Assembly (NCBI RefSeq): GCF_914767665.1
Contig: NC_059503.1
Location: 25,482,001 to 25,546,000 of the forward strand
DNA length: 64,000 bases
Direction of reading: 5' to 3'
Source: Harmonia axyridis
Taxonomy: Eukaryota > Arthropoda > Insecta > Coleoptera > Coccinellidae
Shown one piece after another: positions 12,082 through 24,640 of the stretch. The stretch's first letter is position 1, and the number at the start of each line of letters is the position of its first letter. Both the position numbers and the translations under genes were made by a program. The notes under the pieces are model-generated. The model was given only the letters and a program-made list of their open reading frames with translations, had not been told where the DNA came from and did not search any database.

Positions 12082-12959
12082 CTACACTGTGTCCGTGAAG
12101 TATGGAACAAATTCATTTTTAGCTAAACAGACTATTTCAAGAAATAATCCTGAAACACGTCGATTTTTCATTTTAATTTACCGTATTTTAAAATAATAAT
12201 CTAATATACAGGGTGAATTACTTTCGAGTAATGACGTCACCGTAATTTTTTTGAATGGAACACCCCCATTTTGTCTAAATTTTCCGATTACTCTAGCTGA
12301 GCTGATTCAAAAAATGTATCACATGTTGATTCCAATTGGTACAGGGTGGACAAAAATACAATAGTTTTGTGTGTCATAAAGTAACGCGTAACATTCTTTA
12401 TTGAATTAACAATATTATCAAAAATACTTATTGTCTAGCGGCAATTGATTTGAATGTAAAACCCTGTAGTTTGTTACATTTTAAGATTAATAAAAATGAG
12501 CTGTTTCCAAACAAGTTTGGTACATGTGTTCTAGCAGACAGAATATGAAAGAAATTATTTCTTATCGATTTAAAAAAAACATAGTCGTCTAGTTTTTGTG
12601 AAATGTCATTAGACAATAAGCATTTTTGATGATATTGTTTATTTAACTAATAAAGAATATTACGCGTTACTTTATGAACACACAAAACTATTGTATTTTT
12701 GTCCACCCTGTACCAATTGGATTCAACATGTGATACATTTTTGGAATCAGCTCAGCTAGAGTAATCGGAAAATTGAGACAAAATGAGGGTGTTCCATTTG
12801 AAAAAATGACGGTGACGTCATTACTCGAAAGTAATTCATCCTGTATATTAAGATTATTATTTTAAAATACGGTAAATTGAAATAAAAAATCGACGTGTTT
12901 TAGGATTATTCCTTTGTTCAGTTAAAAATGAATTTGTTCAATCAACGGACACAGTGTAT
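12082..12959. mobile_element. large foldback element with nested element ends
   Basis: The arms 12082-12438 and 12610-12959 are inverted copies of each other with scattered differences, around a loop of about 171 bp. The outer tips read CTACACTGTGTCCG and CGGACACAGTGTA. Each arm contains two further element ends in matching positions: ATACAGGGTGAATTAC (12204 / 12847) and TACAGGGTGGACAAAA (12340 / 12710). No transposase is present. The layered symmetry suggests inversion-duplication of an arm that already contained nested MITE ends, or successive insertion of related foldbacks. Confidence 0.8.
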
Positions 12960-14986
12960 GTAACTACGATTGTTATTGGAATTGATTGAAAAACAGATAA
13001 TTATTTAATGAATTAATTGATGATTTTCAATGCATATTTATGAATTATTGGAAAACTTTGATCCTTTTTCACGACGTATTTACTATCCGGCAGAATTTCA
13101 GTTCGTATGTCAAAATGCGCCTAGGTTTGCGAAGTGACCATCTGCCTGGAAAATACATATAGAGGCTGATTTTATGCGAAGTGATACAGCAATAGATTAA
13201 ACAAACTCAGCAATGACATTACCCACTTATTGAAAGAAAGGGCCAAATGAACCACAATACGAAACTGAGAATGATCAAGTCAGTTACAAAACCTTAACTA
13301 GCATAGTTACACACACCGATTTATGACGGTCCGTAGAAGAGATTGATTCAACAAAAAGTGCGGAAAAACAAAATTAACACATCAGATTTCCTATCGATCA
13401 TCAGATGATGAAAGAATCTTTACTAATATAACAATACAAATAGTTATTCAAAAAAAAAAAATTATAATATCGTTTAAAGAGTTCAACTATAAAAAAAACT
13501 ATTTAAATAGGAAAAACTTCTGCAGCAGATGGTCGAATATACTCTTTCAAATAGCCACTTAAACCCAAATGTCAACTTGATACTCGTTGTCCTCAACCGA
13601 AACCTCGAAAAAAAAAAACCTCACACGCTGAGACCGTTCTTTATTTTTGTTCCTACAAATTGGAGAGCCACGTAAAACATAGGCCATTCACGTCACCCTA
13701 ATTAGCCCTAACTCAGTCAGCGTGATGCCACTTATGGAAGAATATCGTAAAATATTTTGGCCCACACCTCGTCTCAGACCATTTGTGACAAAAACTAGAA
13801 ACGTATGTGTAGGAACACAATTCGTCCGTGAAGAGATGGCGCCCCGTCCCCATTAGTGCATTGTTCGATAGCATTCAGAAAGTGAAAATAAATGATGCCC
13901 GCGACTTCCCATCGTTTAGAAACCGTGTTCGGTTACAGTTAGAGCAGAATGCGTCACTCTAGGTGGCGTTACTGGGACGCCCCGAAGCTTTGGGATCTTC
14001 CGGCTATGTTCGCAGGGGTGGATTCGAAAGCTGAGCTGTCTATCAAGTTATGAGATAAACGGGGGTGGGTGGAGGGATATGCTTCATTCAAATTTATGCA
14101 AGTTCGGCTTCCGGAATTCGGTGGCACACGTTGAGGGTTCCTCGGGGATTGCCAATTTTTCTTGAAGGAAATCAGCGATGGACATGGAAGGGGCGGAGTT
14201 GCTTCAAAACCCTGCTTGCTTGAATAACGACGTTTTTATTTATTCGAGCAACGTATGGGTTTTGGAAATGTTGGAATCGAAGGCTACGTCATCAATTATA
14301 ACTGGGTCTATACAGGGTGTTTATTTATAGAATATTTATATTGGGATAATAGCAGAAAACTTAAGATATTTTAGTCCATTTGTTTTAGCAATGGCATCAC
14401 ATCAGCGATCAAAAGAAACTGTCATTGCCATACTGTTAGAACAATGCTTTCACTGTTTATAAAACAAATTTTAAGGTTCTCTTCCGAACATTTCATTGTA
14501 TACTGAAAGATTAATTATGGTTTACTCAAATTCTTATGATGTCAATACTTCAATATAAATGCTTATACACATGATTATAGCAGATGAAAATTAAATCGAA
14601 AACCACCAGAACTAATTTTTATTACGAATGAAATAAATACGCACAATTAAAATAAGTAGGTATATCGGCAACATACCGAAAGGTTGACAACACAAACTCT
14701 AGAAATTAGCTGGTTTCATATGCGTTTTTCAGGTGGATACAGTTTGAATATATCAGTAGAGTTCGATAATAAGCAAAGTCCAATTTATAGTTCTAATGTT
14801 TTGATTTCAAAACATATTAGATATATTGAAGCAAAAATCCACATTCAGAAATTCGTAAAAAAATTGGCATTATTAGAAATTTATGGAAATGTACTTTTTT
14901 TATAATAATAATAATTTATTTATTCCTTTAGACCGTTTATACAGTGTAGGAAAATTGTCAGCAAGTAGGTAAAAAAGTTACATATG
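12960..14986. other. no gene; higher-GC unique segment inside
   Basis: From 13670 to 14270 the sequence is richer in GC and CpG, with no repeat signature; it could be old unique or regulatory DNA. A single TACAGGGTGTTT end sits at 14310. The 73-codon frame at 14684-14905 has no recognised motif. An ATAATAATAA tract lies at 14905. Confidence 0.4.
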
Positions 14987-16445
14987 TACAGGGTGGGCAA
15001 ATAAGCGAGGTAAGCGGCTATATCTCAGGATCCACTCATCGTACAGACTTGCGGTTAAAAATTTTACCACTAAAGTGATAGAGAGAACACACTGGAAATT
15101 GTTCTGAAGTGTATACCTCTACCGCTAGGGGGCGTAATAGCTACCGTCGAGTAGAGAAATGAATTTTACTCGAAAATGTTTCATATGAAGTTAAAGAAAA
15201 AATATCATCACTGTAATCCTTGGAAAATTCTCTATCTTTTTGAATTGTCACTTTTGATTTTACGACATCAAATAAGGGTAGGGGACAGGGAGAAATTTGA
15301 CTGATTGAACTTCAGTTTGGCTCAACATTTTTGAGCAAATTAGATCTCGTCTGAAAGATAATATCTTGTTGATTGAGGACAAAATATACTAATGATAAAT
15401 TTGTTTTTGCTGCTTTCGGTAGGGGGCGCTAAGTCAGAAGTTCATTGTTTTGTTCATTTTACTCCGAAATTTCAACTGTAATGATAGAATTTCCTTAACA
15501 GAAACAGAAATTTCATCAAATTTGCATAAAAAAACCTGAAGGCCGCAAAGCGATAATTTCAGGCGTTCGGAAGTTACAACGCATACAACAAAATATTCGA
15601 AGTACATTTTGACAATATAACTCTAACATACAATAGCAAAATGTTGGAAGAATTTTCAGGCGTTCTGGAGTTATGGCCGAAAAAAGATATTCTTCAACTG
15701 ATGCACTGAAAAACTAAATTGTGCCTTCTTTCGGCCATAACTCCAGAACGCCTGAAGCTATCGCTTTGCGACCTTTTGGTTTTTTCATACAAATTTGATG
15801 GGATTTCTGTTTCTGTCGGAACTTAAAGACACAATTTGGTTTTTCGCAGAGCATCAGTTGAAGAATTTCTTCTTTCGTTCATAACTTCAGAACGCCTGAA
15901 ACTATCGCTTTGCGACCTTCAGGTTTTTTCATGCAAATTTGATGGAATTTTTGTTTCTGTTAAGAAAATCATGAAAAAAATGAAATTACATTTGAAATTT
16001 CGGAGTAAAATGAACAAAACAATGACTTAGCGCCCTTATCGAAAGCAGCAAAAACAAATTTATCATGAGTATATCTTGTCCGCAATCAACAAGATATTAT
16101 CTTTCAGACGAGATCTAATTTGCTCAAAAATGCATTTCAATCAGTCAGATTTCTCCCTTTCACCTACCCTTATTTGATGTCGTAAAATCGAAAGTGACAA
16201 TTCAAAAAGATAGAGAATTTTCCAAGGATTACAGTGATGATATTTTTTCTTCAACTTCATATGAAACATTCATTTTTCTACTAGACGGTAGCTATTACGC
16301 CCCCTTGCGGTAGAGGTATGAACTTCAAAACAATTTCCAGTGTGTTTTCTTGTACATTTTATTAATAAAATTTTTTACCGCAAGTCTCTACGATGAGTGG
16401 ATCCTGAGATATAGCCGCTTACCTCGTTTATTTGCCCACCCTGTA
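14987..16445. mobile_element. long-TIR foldback element, TACAGGGTGGGCAAAT family 1
   Basis: It begins TACAGGGTGGGCAAATAAG and ends with the inverse at 16445. The arms are homologous for several hundred bases, nearly to the centre. The inner part repeats a module containing CTATCGCTTTGCGACCTT in direct and inverted forms (about 15540, 15660, 15760 and 15900). The arms carry a conserved AGGGGGCG stretch near 15130 and 15425. No transposase was found, so it is non-autonomous. The right half of the same family lies at 57435-58174. Confidence 0.85.
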
Positions 16446-19400
16446 CACACCCAGTTGAAATTCCCAAAATTGGTTCGCTATTCACGAAATAATATTAAAC
16501 TTACCGTCAAAATATGATGTTGAACAGAGAGTTGAATCGCCTTTTCGAAAATTCTTAGTTTTGAGATCTGGAAGGGTCAAATTTTCGATGGGACACCCTA
16601 TATAAGTACGAGAATAATGAATCACATTTCGAAGATGAATTCTTCTGTATCACATTTTATCATGAAAATACACACTGAAGTTCTGCATTTATCTTCTTGT
16701 TGGTGAATTTTTTCCTTTTTAAATGAACTCAGAACTGAAATTCACTGTGAGATATTAAAGAGCCTAGTTTTTATCTTTTATAAACCAACCGGACAGACGA
16801 ATGTTAAATTGAATTTTACCACGTAGACCAGTTTCGACTCAAAATTCTGAAATTACAGACATTCAGACGAAACGATAGCGTCCTCTTCCCTAGAACAAAA
16901 GCGCAAAAAGCAAGAATGGCGGTATTTAGAATCTCCTGAAAAGTTTTAATCGAATGAAACCACCCTTATCTGAATGCGAAAGGTCCGGTTCATTGTTCTA
17001 CCTAATGACACATCCTGATGGAGATCGCAGATAATGGTTAAATCACCCTCGGTATTAAGCATAACCGTAAACATAGGTTCGTCATTAAAACACTTTGTTC
17101 GCGCATACCGGATATACCGGATATGCCGGAACTCCCTGAAGCGTCGGAACTGACCGAGATTCGGGTAGGTACCTGCAAGGCAAGCTGGATGATTAGATTT
17201 GATATGCCATCCTAATTGACTGTCGAACACGTTACGATGTTAATGGCAAGTTCGGGATTCTTCAGTCCACTTCCGACAATGTATTTTGATCGCTACAAGC
17301 CAGGAAATTGAAAATTAATAAAAAATGCGGTCGATATCCGGCTTTTCCGAGATTTTCCGGTGATCTGGTGAACGTATCTGGTTTGGTTATGGTAGAGTAG
17401 GTTTGGAAATGAAAATGGAAACGGAAAAATATCTGTACCTCGTTTCATGAGAAGCCAATTGTGTTTCGTTTATTCCAATACTAGCTTTTATCCGCAGCTT
17501 CGCTTGCATCTCTGAAAAGACTTTGTTTGAAAAAGAAAATTAGAAATGAGAAAATAAAAATTATAGTTTATTGGATTGATTAGAGGGATTTGAAAATATA
17601 TGTTCTATACATATAAATGAAAAATGTATGTGAGCTGAAATTACAACACTCAAAGGTAGGAACTTCATTCGCATATAAAAAAATTTTAATAAAAATAAGG
17701 TATTCAACCCTTCAGTTTTTCAGCTCTGATTACTTTCACTTCATTACACTATGATTCTTTTTTACTGGTCGATTTTTTTTCTTAAAGAGAGTGAATTATA
17801 TTGAATTTGAATAAAACTTTCAAGTTTTCACACTATAAGAACTTTAACGCTCGAGTGTAGTAAGTAATTATGGTATAACCAAAGTCACTTGAAGGAAGCA
17901 AGAATAATTCAATTATACAAGGGTTATTCAAGTTTTCTGAAATATCTTTAAAATTCATTAAATTATTGCTAACAATACTCTCAAATTAACCCCGGTATTT
18001 AGTAAATCATCTTGGAAACAAGAATGTTCCTATTTGGTTTTTCTTATGGGCTGAATATTTCCCGTTCAACTACGGGGGCGTTTTTGGTTACACTCATTCC
18101 TGTATCTATCACTTCGTAATTACTTTCTAATAATTCGCATAGACCAGTGTGGTCCATAGGGGTATTATTGAAATGCATTTTTACTTAGTTTTAGTTCTTT
18201 GTGTGACTAATGTTTTTAATAATTTCGACTATGATGTTTGGCAAAATTCTATGGTTTATGTCAAAAAAAAAATAATATTTTGCGATCGAATCTATTCCTC
18301 CATTTACTTTCAAAGTCAGAACAGATATGACGAGTTCTGAAGCAAATAATTTCGCATCCTAAAGATCTTCATACCACTGAAGGAAAAATTTTTGATGAAA
18401 TACGAAAAGGACAAGGTGAGATTGACTAACAAATTTTTAATTTCATTTTCTAATTTTATCAATATCATTACATGTTTGAGTAATCATGTAGAATAGGCAT
18501 ATGACCTTGAGGCTCTCTAATTTTCTACGACAAAATAGCAGCTACGCAGCCAGATCAAAAAATCATTCAAGTATTTTATAGAAAATAGAAATATTTCACC
18601 ATTTCCCTCCATCAGTCGGGACAGTTATAATTATAGGTAATACGAAAAATTTTAGAGTTAACGAGGAAAATCACAATTTCTAACTGAGTGGAATAGTCTA
18701 TGAATGAAAACATAGAAACTAAAAGTCGATATCTAGATAACTAAATTTGATATTTCATTAATTATTCGTGATTTAAAATTTAATTGGTTTATGGATTCTC
18801 AACCATCCCAACGAACAATTGATTAAAGTTCATAAAATTTAGACTTTTCAGTTTCTTTTTATGTTTTCTTGTCTAATGAGGGGATCTTAGAAATCCTTTG
18901 TGCTAGAAAAAAATTAATGACTTATTTCGGAAAATTGGAAATTGATGTGAAATGAAAAGTTTTCTTAACTTCTTTATTACTGCTGCTATCAACATGAATC
19001 AAAAACATTCTATAGACACTTTTTCCAGTAGAATATTTTACTGCATTATCACACAGGTACACATGAATGCAACGTTTTGTTCGTTTTTGTTCATTATAGG
19101 CAATCATAGATAAAACGTTGTACTTTGTTGTATGTGTGATAATGCATCATTAATATATTCATACCCCTGCATATATCGTGCTACGAACTCGTTTGAAACT
19201 TATACACTCATAGAGCCTTATCAAACTTGAATAGTAAATATTATAACTCTTATGGCCGTATGTGCTTTTATGATTTTATTACTTTGAAATTAAGAGGATG
19301 CGAATGGAGCAGATGCCTGAATTTTGGCATGGGAACATATATTTGAATGATTAACCCCCTGCCCTCACCTCCCTTGGGAATTTTTCAAGTTAAAATTCTC

Positions 19401-19602
19401 CTATCTCGAATCGACTACTATTTATATGCAAAATTTCATCTCTATCGTATAAACCATTCGGTTGTGGAAAGGCAAAAAACAAACACACATACAACACGCA
19501 TTTGGAAATATAAAAAACCCTTCAAATCGAAGCTCATGGAATTCCGTTCAGTGTAATGCAGACTTAACCAGAAGTTAGACCTGTCAAAGGCATGCCGACA
19601 AA
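16446..19602. other. no gene recognised
   Basis: An ACACCCTATATAAG end is seen near 16592, and CpG-richer unique DNA runs about 16800-17400. The phrase CTTTTATCCGCAGCTTCGCTT at 17487 resembles common dispersed insect repeats. The ORFs at 16946-17230 (minus) and 18149-18340 (plus) have no recognised domain. Confidence 0.4.
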
Positions 19603-21171
19603 TACAGGGTGGCCACTTTTTCAATGGGATTGTATTGGTTACTTTTAAACCATAAGAGTTAGAAGGTCGGTCAAATGGAGAAAAAGTTGCATGCATAGAA
19701 GCATTATCAATCAGTTCAAACAAATCTAGATTATCAGGGCCGGTTTTCGAGATATCATAAGAAAAGTAAATTATGTCATTTTGATTTTTCTTTTTTTCCC
19801 TCTTTATTTCAAATATTATCAAAAAATGTTACAGGAATTTTTTATTCGACAGTAAATTATCCTCAATTTGACGTAATCAGATTTCGTATCCAACGTTTCG
19901 TACTCTCTGGGCCACCCTCAACCTCATTTTTTTCAATACGGACCTGCATATTTTATGACATTTTTCGAAATAACTTTTAACGCTGAATTCAACGATATAT
20001 CATACAATGTCATTCAAAGTTGATTTCAGGTGATTTTGACCCTTTTCCAAATTTCTTTGGGTCGGATCTGTATTACATTTAGGTACCTTTAGTTTAATTA
20101 ACAACATGCAATATGCAATAAATTTCGATAAGAAAATCAACTTACCCATCTTGAACTGAATGGAACATATTAGAATCAAAGCAAGAAACCAGTATACTGG
20201 TTTCTTGGTTCTTCTTTTATAATAATCATTTAAATATTTCAATTCATAATAATTAAACAAAAGAATCATTTAATGAAAGAAAAATCAAATGATTATTCGA
20301 AAGTAAATGAAAATTAATGAAGTAAGTGTTCGAAATGTCCACCATTTAGTAAATTGCACTTTACGGTTCTGGAACCCATACTTCTTATACATTTGCTTGT
20401 TTGGTCTACTTGAATACCTTCGAAAACATTCTCCATTTTCTCGCGAGGTATCACTATTGTTGTATTTGTCATTTGAATGGTTGAAACAAATTACAGAATC
20501 GAACTTTATTTTGAGATCATTACGATATAATTTTTGCAAGGCTTGGTATTCAAATTTAAAATCATTGTATTCGCGTCTATTGACTATTTTGTTTACAGCA
20601 GTTTCTGAAAGATTCCATTCACTGGCCACAGTCCTCGATTTTTTTTCTGGGTTCGATTGAATTTGGGTAAGAACATTGATATCATTAATAGACTTGTTTT
20701 TTCTTACATACACACCATTAAATTTGGATGAGGGTCAAAATCACCTAAAATCAACTTTGAATGACATCGTATGATATATCGTTGAATTCAGCGTTAAAAG
20801 TTATTTCGAAAAATGTCATGAAATATGCAGGTCCGTATTGAAAAAAATGAGGTTGAGGGTGGCCCAGAGAGTACGAAACGTTGGATACGAAATCTGATTA
20901 CGTCAAATTGAGGATAATTTACTGTCGAATAAAAAATTCCTGTAACATTTTCTGATGATATTTGAAATGAAGTGGGAAAAAAAGAAAAATCAAAATGACA
21001 TAATTTACTTTTCTTATGATATCTCGAAAACCGGCCCTGATAATCTCGATTTGTTTGAACTGCTTGATAATGCTTCTATGCATGCAACTTTTTCTCCATT
21101 TGACCGACCTTCTAACTATTATGGTTTAAAAGTTACCAATACAATCCCATTGAAAAAGTGGCCACCCTGTA
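19603..21171 (-). mobile_element. long-TIR IS630-like element with transposase remnant
   Basis: The termini are TACAGGGTGGCCACTTTTTC and its inverse. The arms, about 440 bp each (19603-20040 and 20728-21171), are nearly identical inverted copies. The roughly 690-bp interior holds the remains of an HTH-DDE transposase on the minus strand. This element therefore links the TACAGGGTG foldbacks to a transposase family. Confidence 0.85.
20314..20713 (-). pseudogene. IS630/Tc1-like transposase, internally deleted
   Basis: Near the start it reads INVLTQIQSNPEKKSRTVAS followed by EWNLSETAVNKIVNR, a typical HTH of insect IS630-like transposases (I-x4-P-x3-R-x-[VI]-A-x3-x-[LI]-S-x3-V). The middle of the gene, which should hold the catalytic DDE core, is missing. 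After a frameshift the far end reads NGGHFEHLLH and then a stop (20314-20316), the characteristic C-terminus of the family. The remnant cannot code for an active enzyme. Confidence 0.75.
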
Positions 21172-21465
21172 TATTTGAAGTAGACACCCAAGCAATTTCT
21201 TTTCTGGTTTTGCACACAGAGATTTATATAGATATTTAAAATCGAACTTCGGCTTCGCTTCAGTTCAGTTCAACTGCGAATTTACAAACGTTCCTTGAAT
21301 CTCTCTTTCCAGATGTGAGTAAGGTTTGAAAAAGTTATATTTCTGGTGAGAATTTGAAATCAGCATTTAAGATGATTATATATTGTTTATGATATTGATT
21401 TTTTTTAGCTGATAGCATAGTTAATTTGTCCTATTAATATGTAAATATAAAATTTAACTTTATAA
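21172..21465. other. no gene recognised
   Basis: A short AT-rich spacer between the long-TIR element and the LINE cluster. It contains CTTCGGCTTCGCTTCAG near 21247, a motif like the one at 17500. Confidence 0.3.
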
Positions 21466-22410
21466 TTAGCTAAATACCCAAGAACACATAGAAACGAAAA
21501 CCCTAAAACCATAAAATTTCAGATGCGGCATTCTCGCAAGGCAGTATACACCATACCATCTCCATAGCGGAGTTGTGTTGTTGAACAGCAACGGTCCTAT
21601 CACCGGTCCTTGGAGAACTCCGGTTTCAATTTCTCTGATCGTCGACCTGGTACTATCGATATTCACTCTAAATTTTCTATTTGCCAGGTACGATTGCATT
21701 AATCTCGTAAATTTGATTGGAAATTTCATCAATTTCATTTTGTATATCATGACCTTGATGCCACATTTTGACAAATGCCTTTTCTATATCCAAGAATATT
21801 GCACCAGTATGTGTTAGTCGTACCAGTTGGAGGATCGTTGAATGCTCTTCGCGAAACCGAAACTGCTGATCTAGAATTTTTTTTTCTTCTACGAAATCTG
21901 TTAGTCTTCTGTGAATTAATTTCTCTTTCACTTTACTAATTGCCGATAATAAGCTTATGGGTTGACAATTCGTTGGGTCTTTTTCTTCCTTTCAAATTAA
22001 GATTGTATCCGCCGTTTTTCATTTGTTTGGATAATATCCTGTTTTCAGTATGAATCTGGCTATTTCAACAATTTCATCTCGAGCTTCTCCTGGTAAGTTT
22101 TAATTGCTTGATCGTGTATTCCGTCTATTCCGGATGCTTTTCTTCAATTTCTTTCTTAGTCGCTCCTTTTGGATCTTCTTCCATTTCGTTGTGATCATTA
22201 TCATTATCATTATATTTCCATGTATTTCAACTGTTTGGTAGAATTGGTCGTCGTTGATTTTTGGATTTTGTTTAAATTGATGTTCCAGTGATTCTGCAAA
22301 CATTTCAGCCTTTTCTTCATTTGTGATAGCTACTTGATTTCCCTTCTTCAGTGATGCTATCTTCGCTTTCTTTTTTCTTCCAGTTAGAGCTGTCGTCATT
22401 TTCTACAGTT
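21466..22410 (-). pseudogene. jockey-like LINE reverse transcriptase (LINE-C)
   Basis: Reading down the minus strand: a linker-like part with TNEEKAEMFAESLEHQF (near 22310), then QPISLLSAISKVKEKLIHRRL, FRFREEHSTILQL, IFLDIEKAFVKMWHQG (RT block with the first catalytic Asp), then QSYLANRKFRV and TGVLQGPVIGPLLF. These are RT domains 1-5 of a jockey-type LINE in the correct order. At least two frame changes and stops interrupt it. The YADD block is not recognisable. The endonuclease is absent, so the copy is 5' truncated. Confidence 0.8.
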
Positions 22411-22566
22411 ATTCATTTCTCGTATTCAATTTTTTTATACAACCGACCAACAACCCTCTTCCCTCCGTCAACTTATTCGTTCGATTTTCAGCCAATCCCT
22501 AAAACAAAATCCTTTGGCCAACATTGACTAAAAACTCTTTGTTTGGATTATCAGAGATCTCTTCTG

Positions 22567-23131
22567 TCGTTGATCCTTCGAACGTCGCGACTCATCATGT
22601 GTGCCGATAGGACAACTGTCTCAACGCCTCCCTGTCTTCAGCGGTCCTCATTACTTCCTCCATTTGCATGTTAGTCAGAGTTTTTATTTGGTAAATGAAC
22701 CGGATTGGTGATCGTCCTCTTCTTTTTCCATCGACTTTGCCTTGAATGACCAGCTTCTCCATTCCATCCTTCCTCACGATATGATCTAATTATTTAAGGA
22801 TACGTCGTTGTATGACAGAGGGAAGTCTGTCCTTGGGATTATTTTTTAGTTGTTGCAGTATTGACGTATTTTTTCTGTGAGCAGTCCAAGGTATTCTGAG
22901 CATTCTTCTATAGCTGATCATTTCAAACGCCTCAATCCTTCGTCGGCAGGATGCATTGAGAGTCCATGACTCCGATGCGTATGTGGCAGCCGGATACACC
23001 AGCGACCTCATCAATCTCAACTAGGTTACAACTCTGATATGACGCTCTTTCCATATTTTAACTAATTTGGCGAATGATTTTGCCATGCCGATTCGTCTCT
23101 TGACTGTTTCTTCACTACCCCCTCTATTTGT
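22567..23131 (-). pseudogene. RTE-type LINE, 3' part (LINE-A, after the insertion)
   Basis: Just below 23131 the minus strand resumes a LINE frame (RRIGMAKSFAKLVKIW, a stop, then SLVYPAATYASESWTLNA, RRRIEAFEMISYRRMLRIPW). It continues through DHIVRKDGMEKLVIQGKVDG and KRRGRSPIRF to EDREALRQLSYRHT. The RIEAFEM..RRMLRI and GRRRRGR-type motifs are typical of the post-RT region of RTE/craniofacial-development-protein-2-like LINEs. Two in-frame stops are present. The 5' neighbour of this piece is at 24390-24640, on the other side of LINE-B. Confidence 0.8.
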
Positions 23132-24389
23132 TTCCTGTTTCCTGTGTGGCTGTGAATTTGCAGATCAGAATGCTTAATTCTTTTACTGCTATCTTCTATT
23201 TGTGTTTTTGAGTGATTTTTCGAATTCTGTTTCTTGTTACATTCGCGGTCAGAGTTTTTCAGTTGTCTTTCAGGATGGTTTTTAGTCTTTTAACTCTTCT
23301 GTTTTCGTCTTGATCGTAGTCGACTGCTTTTCTTATTCCATTGTTGTGATGATTCGTCATTTTTTCAATTGCTTTCTTTGCTATCTTCTTAATGTGGTCT
23401 TCTAGTCTGGAGGTGTTGGTTATTTTTCTGAGTTCTTCGTTTCTAGTATACCAGGGAGCGTTTAATGCTTCTCTTAAAGTCTTGTTTTGAAGTATTTCTA
23501 GTTTCCTGAGTCTGTTTTTGTTCATCACTAGGATCTTACTTCCATAAGTCATCGTCGGTCGGATAATGGATTTGTAGAGTCTCACTTTCAACTCGTTGTC
23601 CAGTTTGGTGTGTTTGTTGATGAGGGGGTACAGATACCCCTTGATTTTTCTAGCTTTGCGGTGTGTTTCTTCAATGTGTTTATTCATCGTCAGTTTTGCG
23701 TCCATTGCCATGCCTAGATATTTGACTGTGTCTTGCTATTCTATTTCTTTGTCGTTAATTTTGAGTTTGAGTGTGGGTTTTGAATTTTTCTTCTTGTATA
23801 GGAAAAGTAACGCTTGGCTTTTGGTCTCGTTAATTTTCATTCTCCATTTTCTGTACCATTTCATCAGTTCGTTTATGTCTTTTTGGAGCTTTCTTGTAGC
23901 TATTGTTTCTGTCCTGCCGGATGCTAAAGCTAAAGCGTCGTCAGCATATTATAGTCCTATAGTTGAGTTTCCATTTATCGGTATGTCGCTCGTGAAAAGG
24001 TTGAACAGTGTCGGTCTGAGAAGAGAGCCTTGAGGCACCCCTGCTTTCGTTTCTTTGGTTTCTGATATTTCTTCATTCACTATCACGTAAAATTTTCGCT
24101 TCTGTAGATAGGAGGAGATTAGTTTCACGAGGGCGATCGGGAATTCGGTTTGGAGCATTTTGAATATAAGTCCTTGGTGCCATACTCTATCAAAGGCTTG
24201 CGATACATCCAGGAGGATCGCAGCAGTTTTAAATCCTTTTTGCTTTTCTTTGAGGATAGTTTCGGTGATTCTGGTGATTTGAGTGCCTGCCCCATGTCTT
24301 CTTCTGAATCCGTGTTGTTCTTCTGGGATGGATTCTTTTTGTTCTATAATTTTGTTGAGTCTTGTCAATATGGTTGTTTCGGCCAACTT
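23132..24389 (-). pseudogene. jockey-like LINE reverse transcriptase (LINE-B), inserted in LINE-A
   Basis: A single frame runs from about 24389 to 23259 with only two stops (23949-23951 and 23736-23738). In order: ETTILTRLNKIIEQ, EEQHGFRRRHGAGTQ, ILLDVSQAFDRVWHQGL, SSYLQKRKFYV, AGVPQGSLLRPTLFNLF, then the catalytic YADDALALASG directly after the first stop, WYRKWRMKINETKSQ, VKYLGMAMDAKL and the thumb region to TILKDN. The catalytic residues of RT are present and the damage is light, so this is the youngest LINE in the cluster. The copy is 5' truncated within RT. A 12-bp duplication, CCCTCTATTTGT (23120-23131 and 24390-24401), brackets it. Confidence 0.88.
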
Positions 24390-24640
24390 CCCTCTATTTG
24401 TAATGCATGCCCCTAGATAAATGACTCTTTCCTTCCTTTGTATGTTGGGTATCATCTGAAAGGACTCCGGCAGTACCCCTGCCATATCGACGACCATAAT
24501 GGAGCATTCATTTTTATTAAGTTTCAGGCCTGCTTCTGTGCTACACTGCTCAATAAGTTGGAGCAACATTGCCATGTCCTCTGACTTATCCTCTCCTTAT
24601 CAAAGACATAGATGAGTTAAATCAGTGAAACCTAAGCAAA
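24390..24640 (-). pseudogene. RTE-type LINE, 5' part (LINE-A, before the insertion)
   Basis: The minus strand reads FTDLTHLCL, two stops, EDKSEDMAMLLQLIEQ, CSTEAGLKLNKNECSIMVV, then RVIYLGACITNRG. This is the RT palm-to-thumb stretch just after the catalytic motif in RTE-type LINEs. It joins in sense to the ETNRGGSEETVKRRIGMAK text below 23131, so the two pieces were one element before LINE-B entered. Confidence 0.75.

Noticed and set aside
15836..16030. ORF inside the long-TIR element at 15 kb
   Set aside because: It covers the inverted CTATCGCTTTGCGACC modules and is not conserved as protein in the 57-kb copy.
19442..19822. 126-codon frame crossing the left edge of the 19.6-kb element
   Set aside because: It spans the element boundary and the same TIR reads in another context at 20955-21239, so it is a shadow of the repeat.
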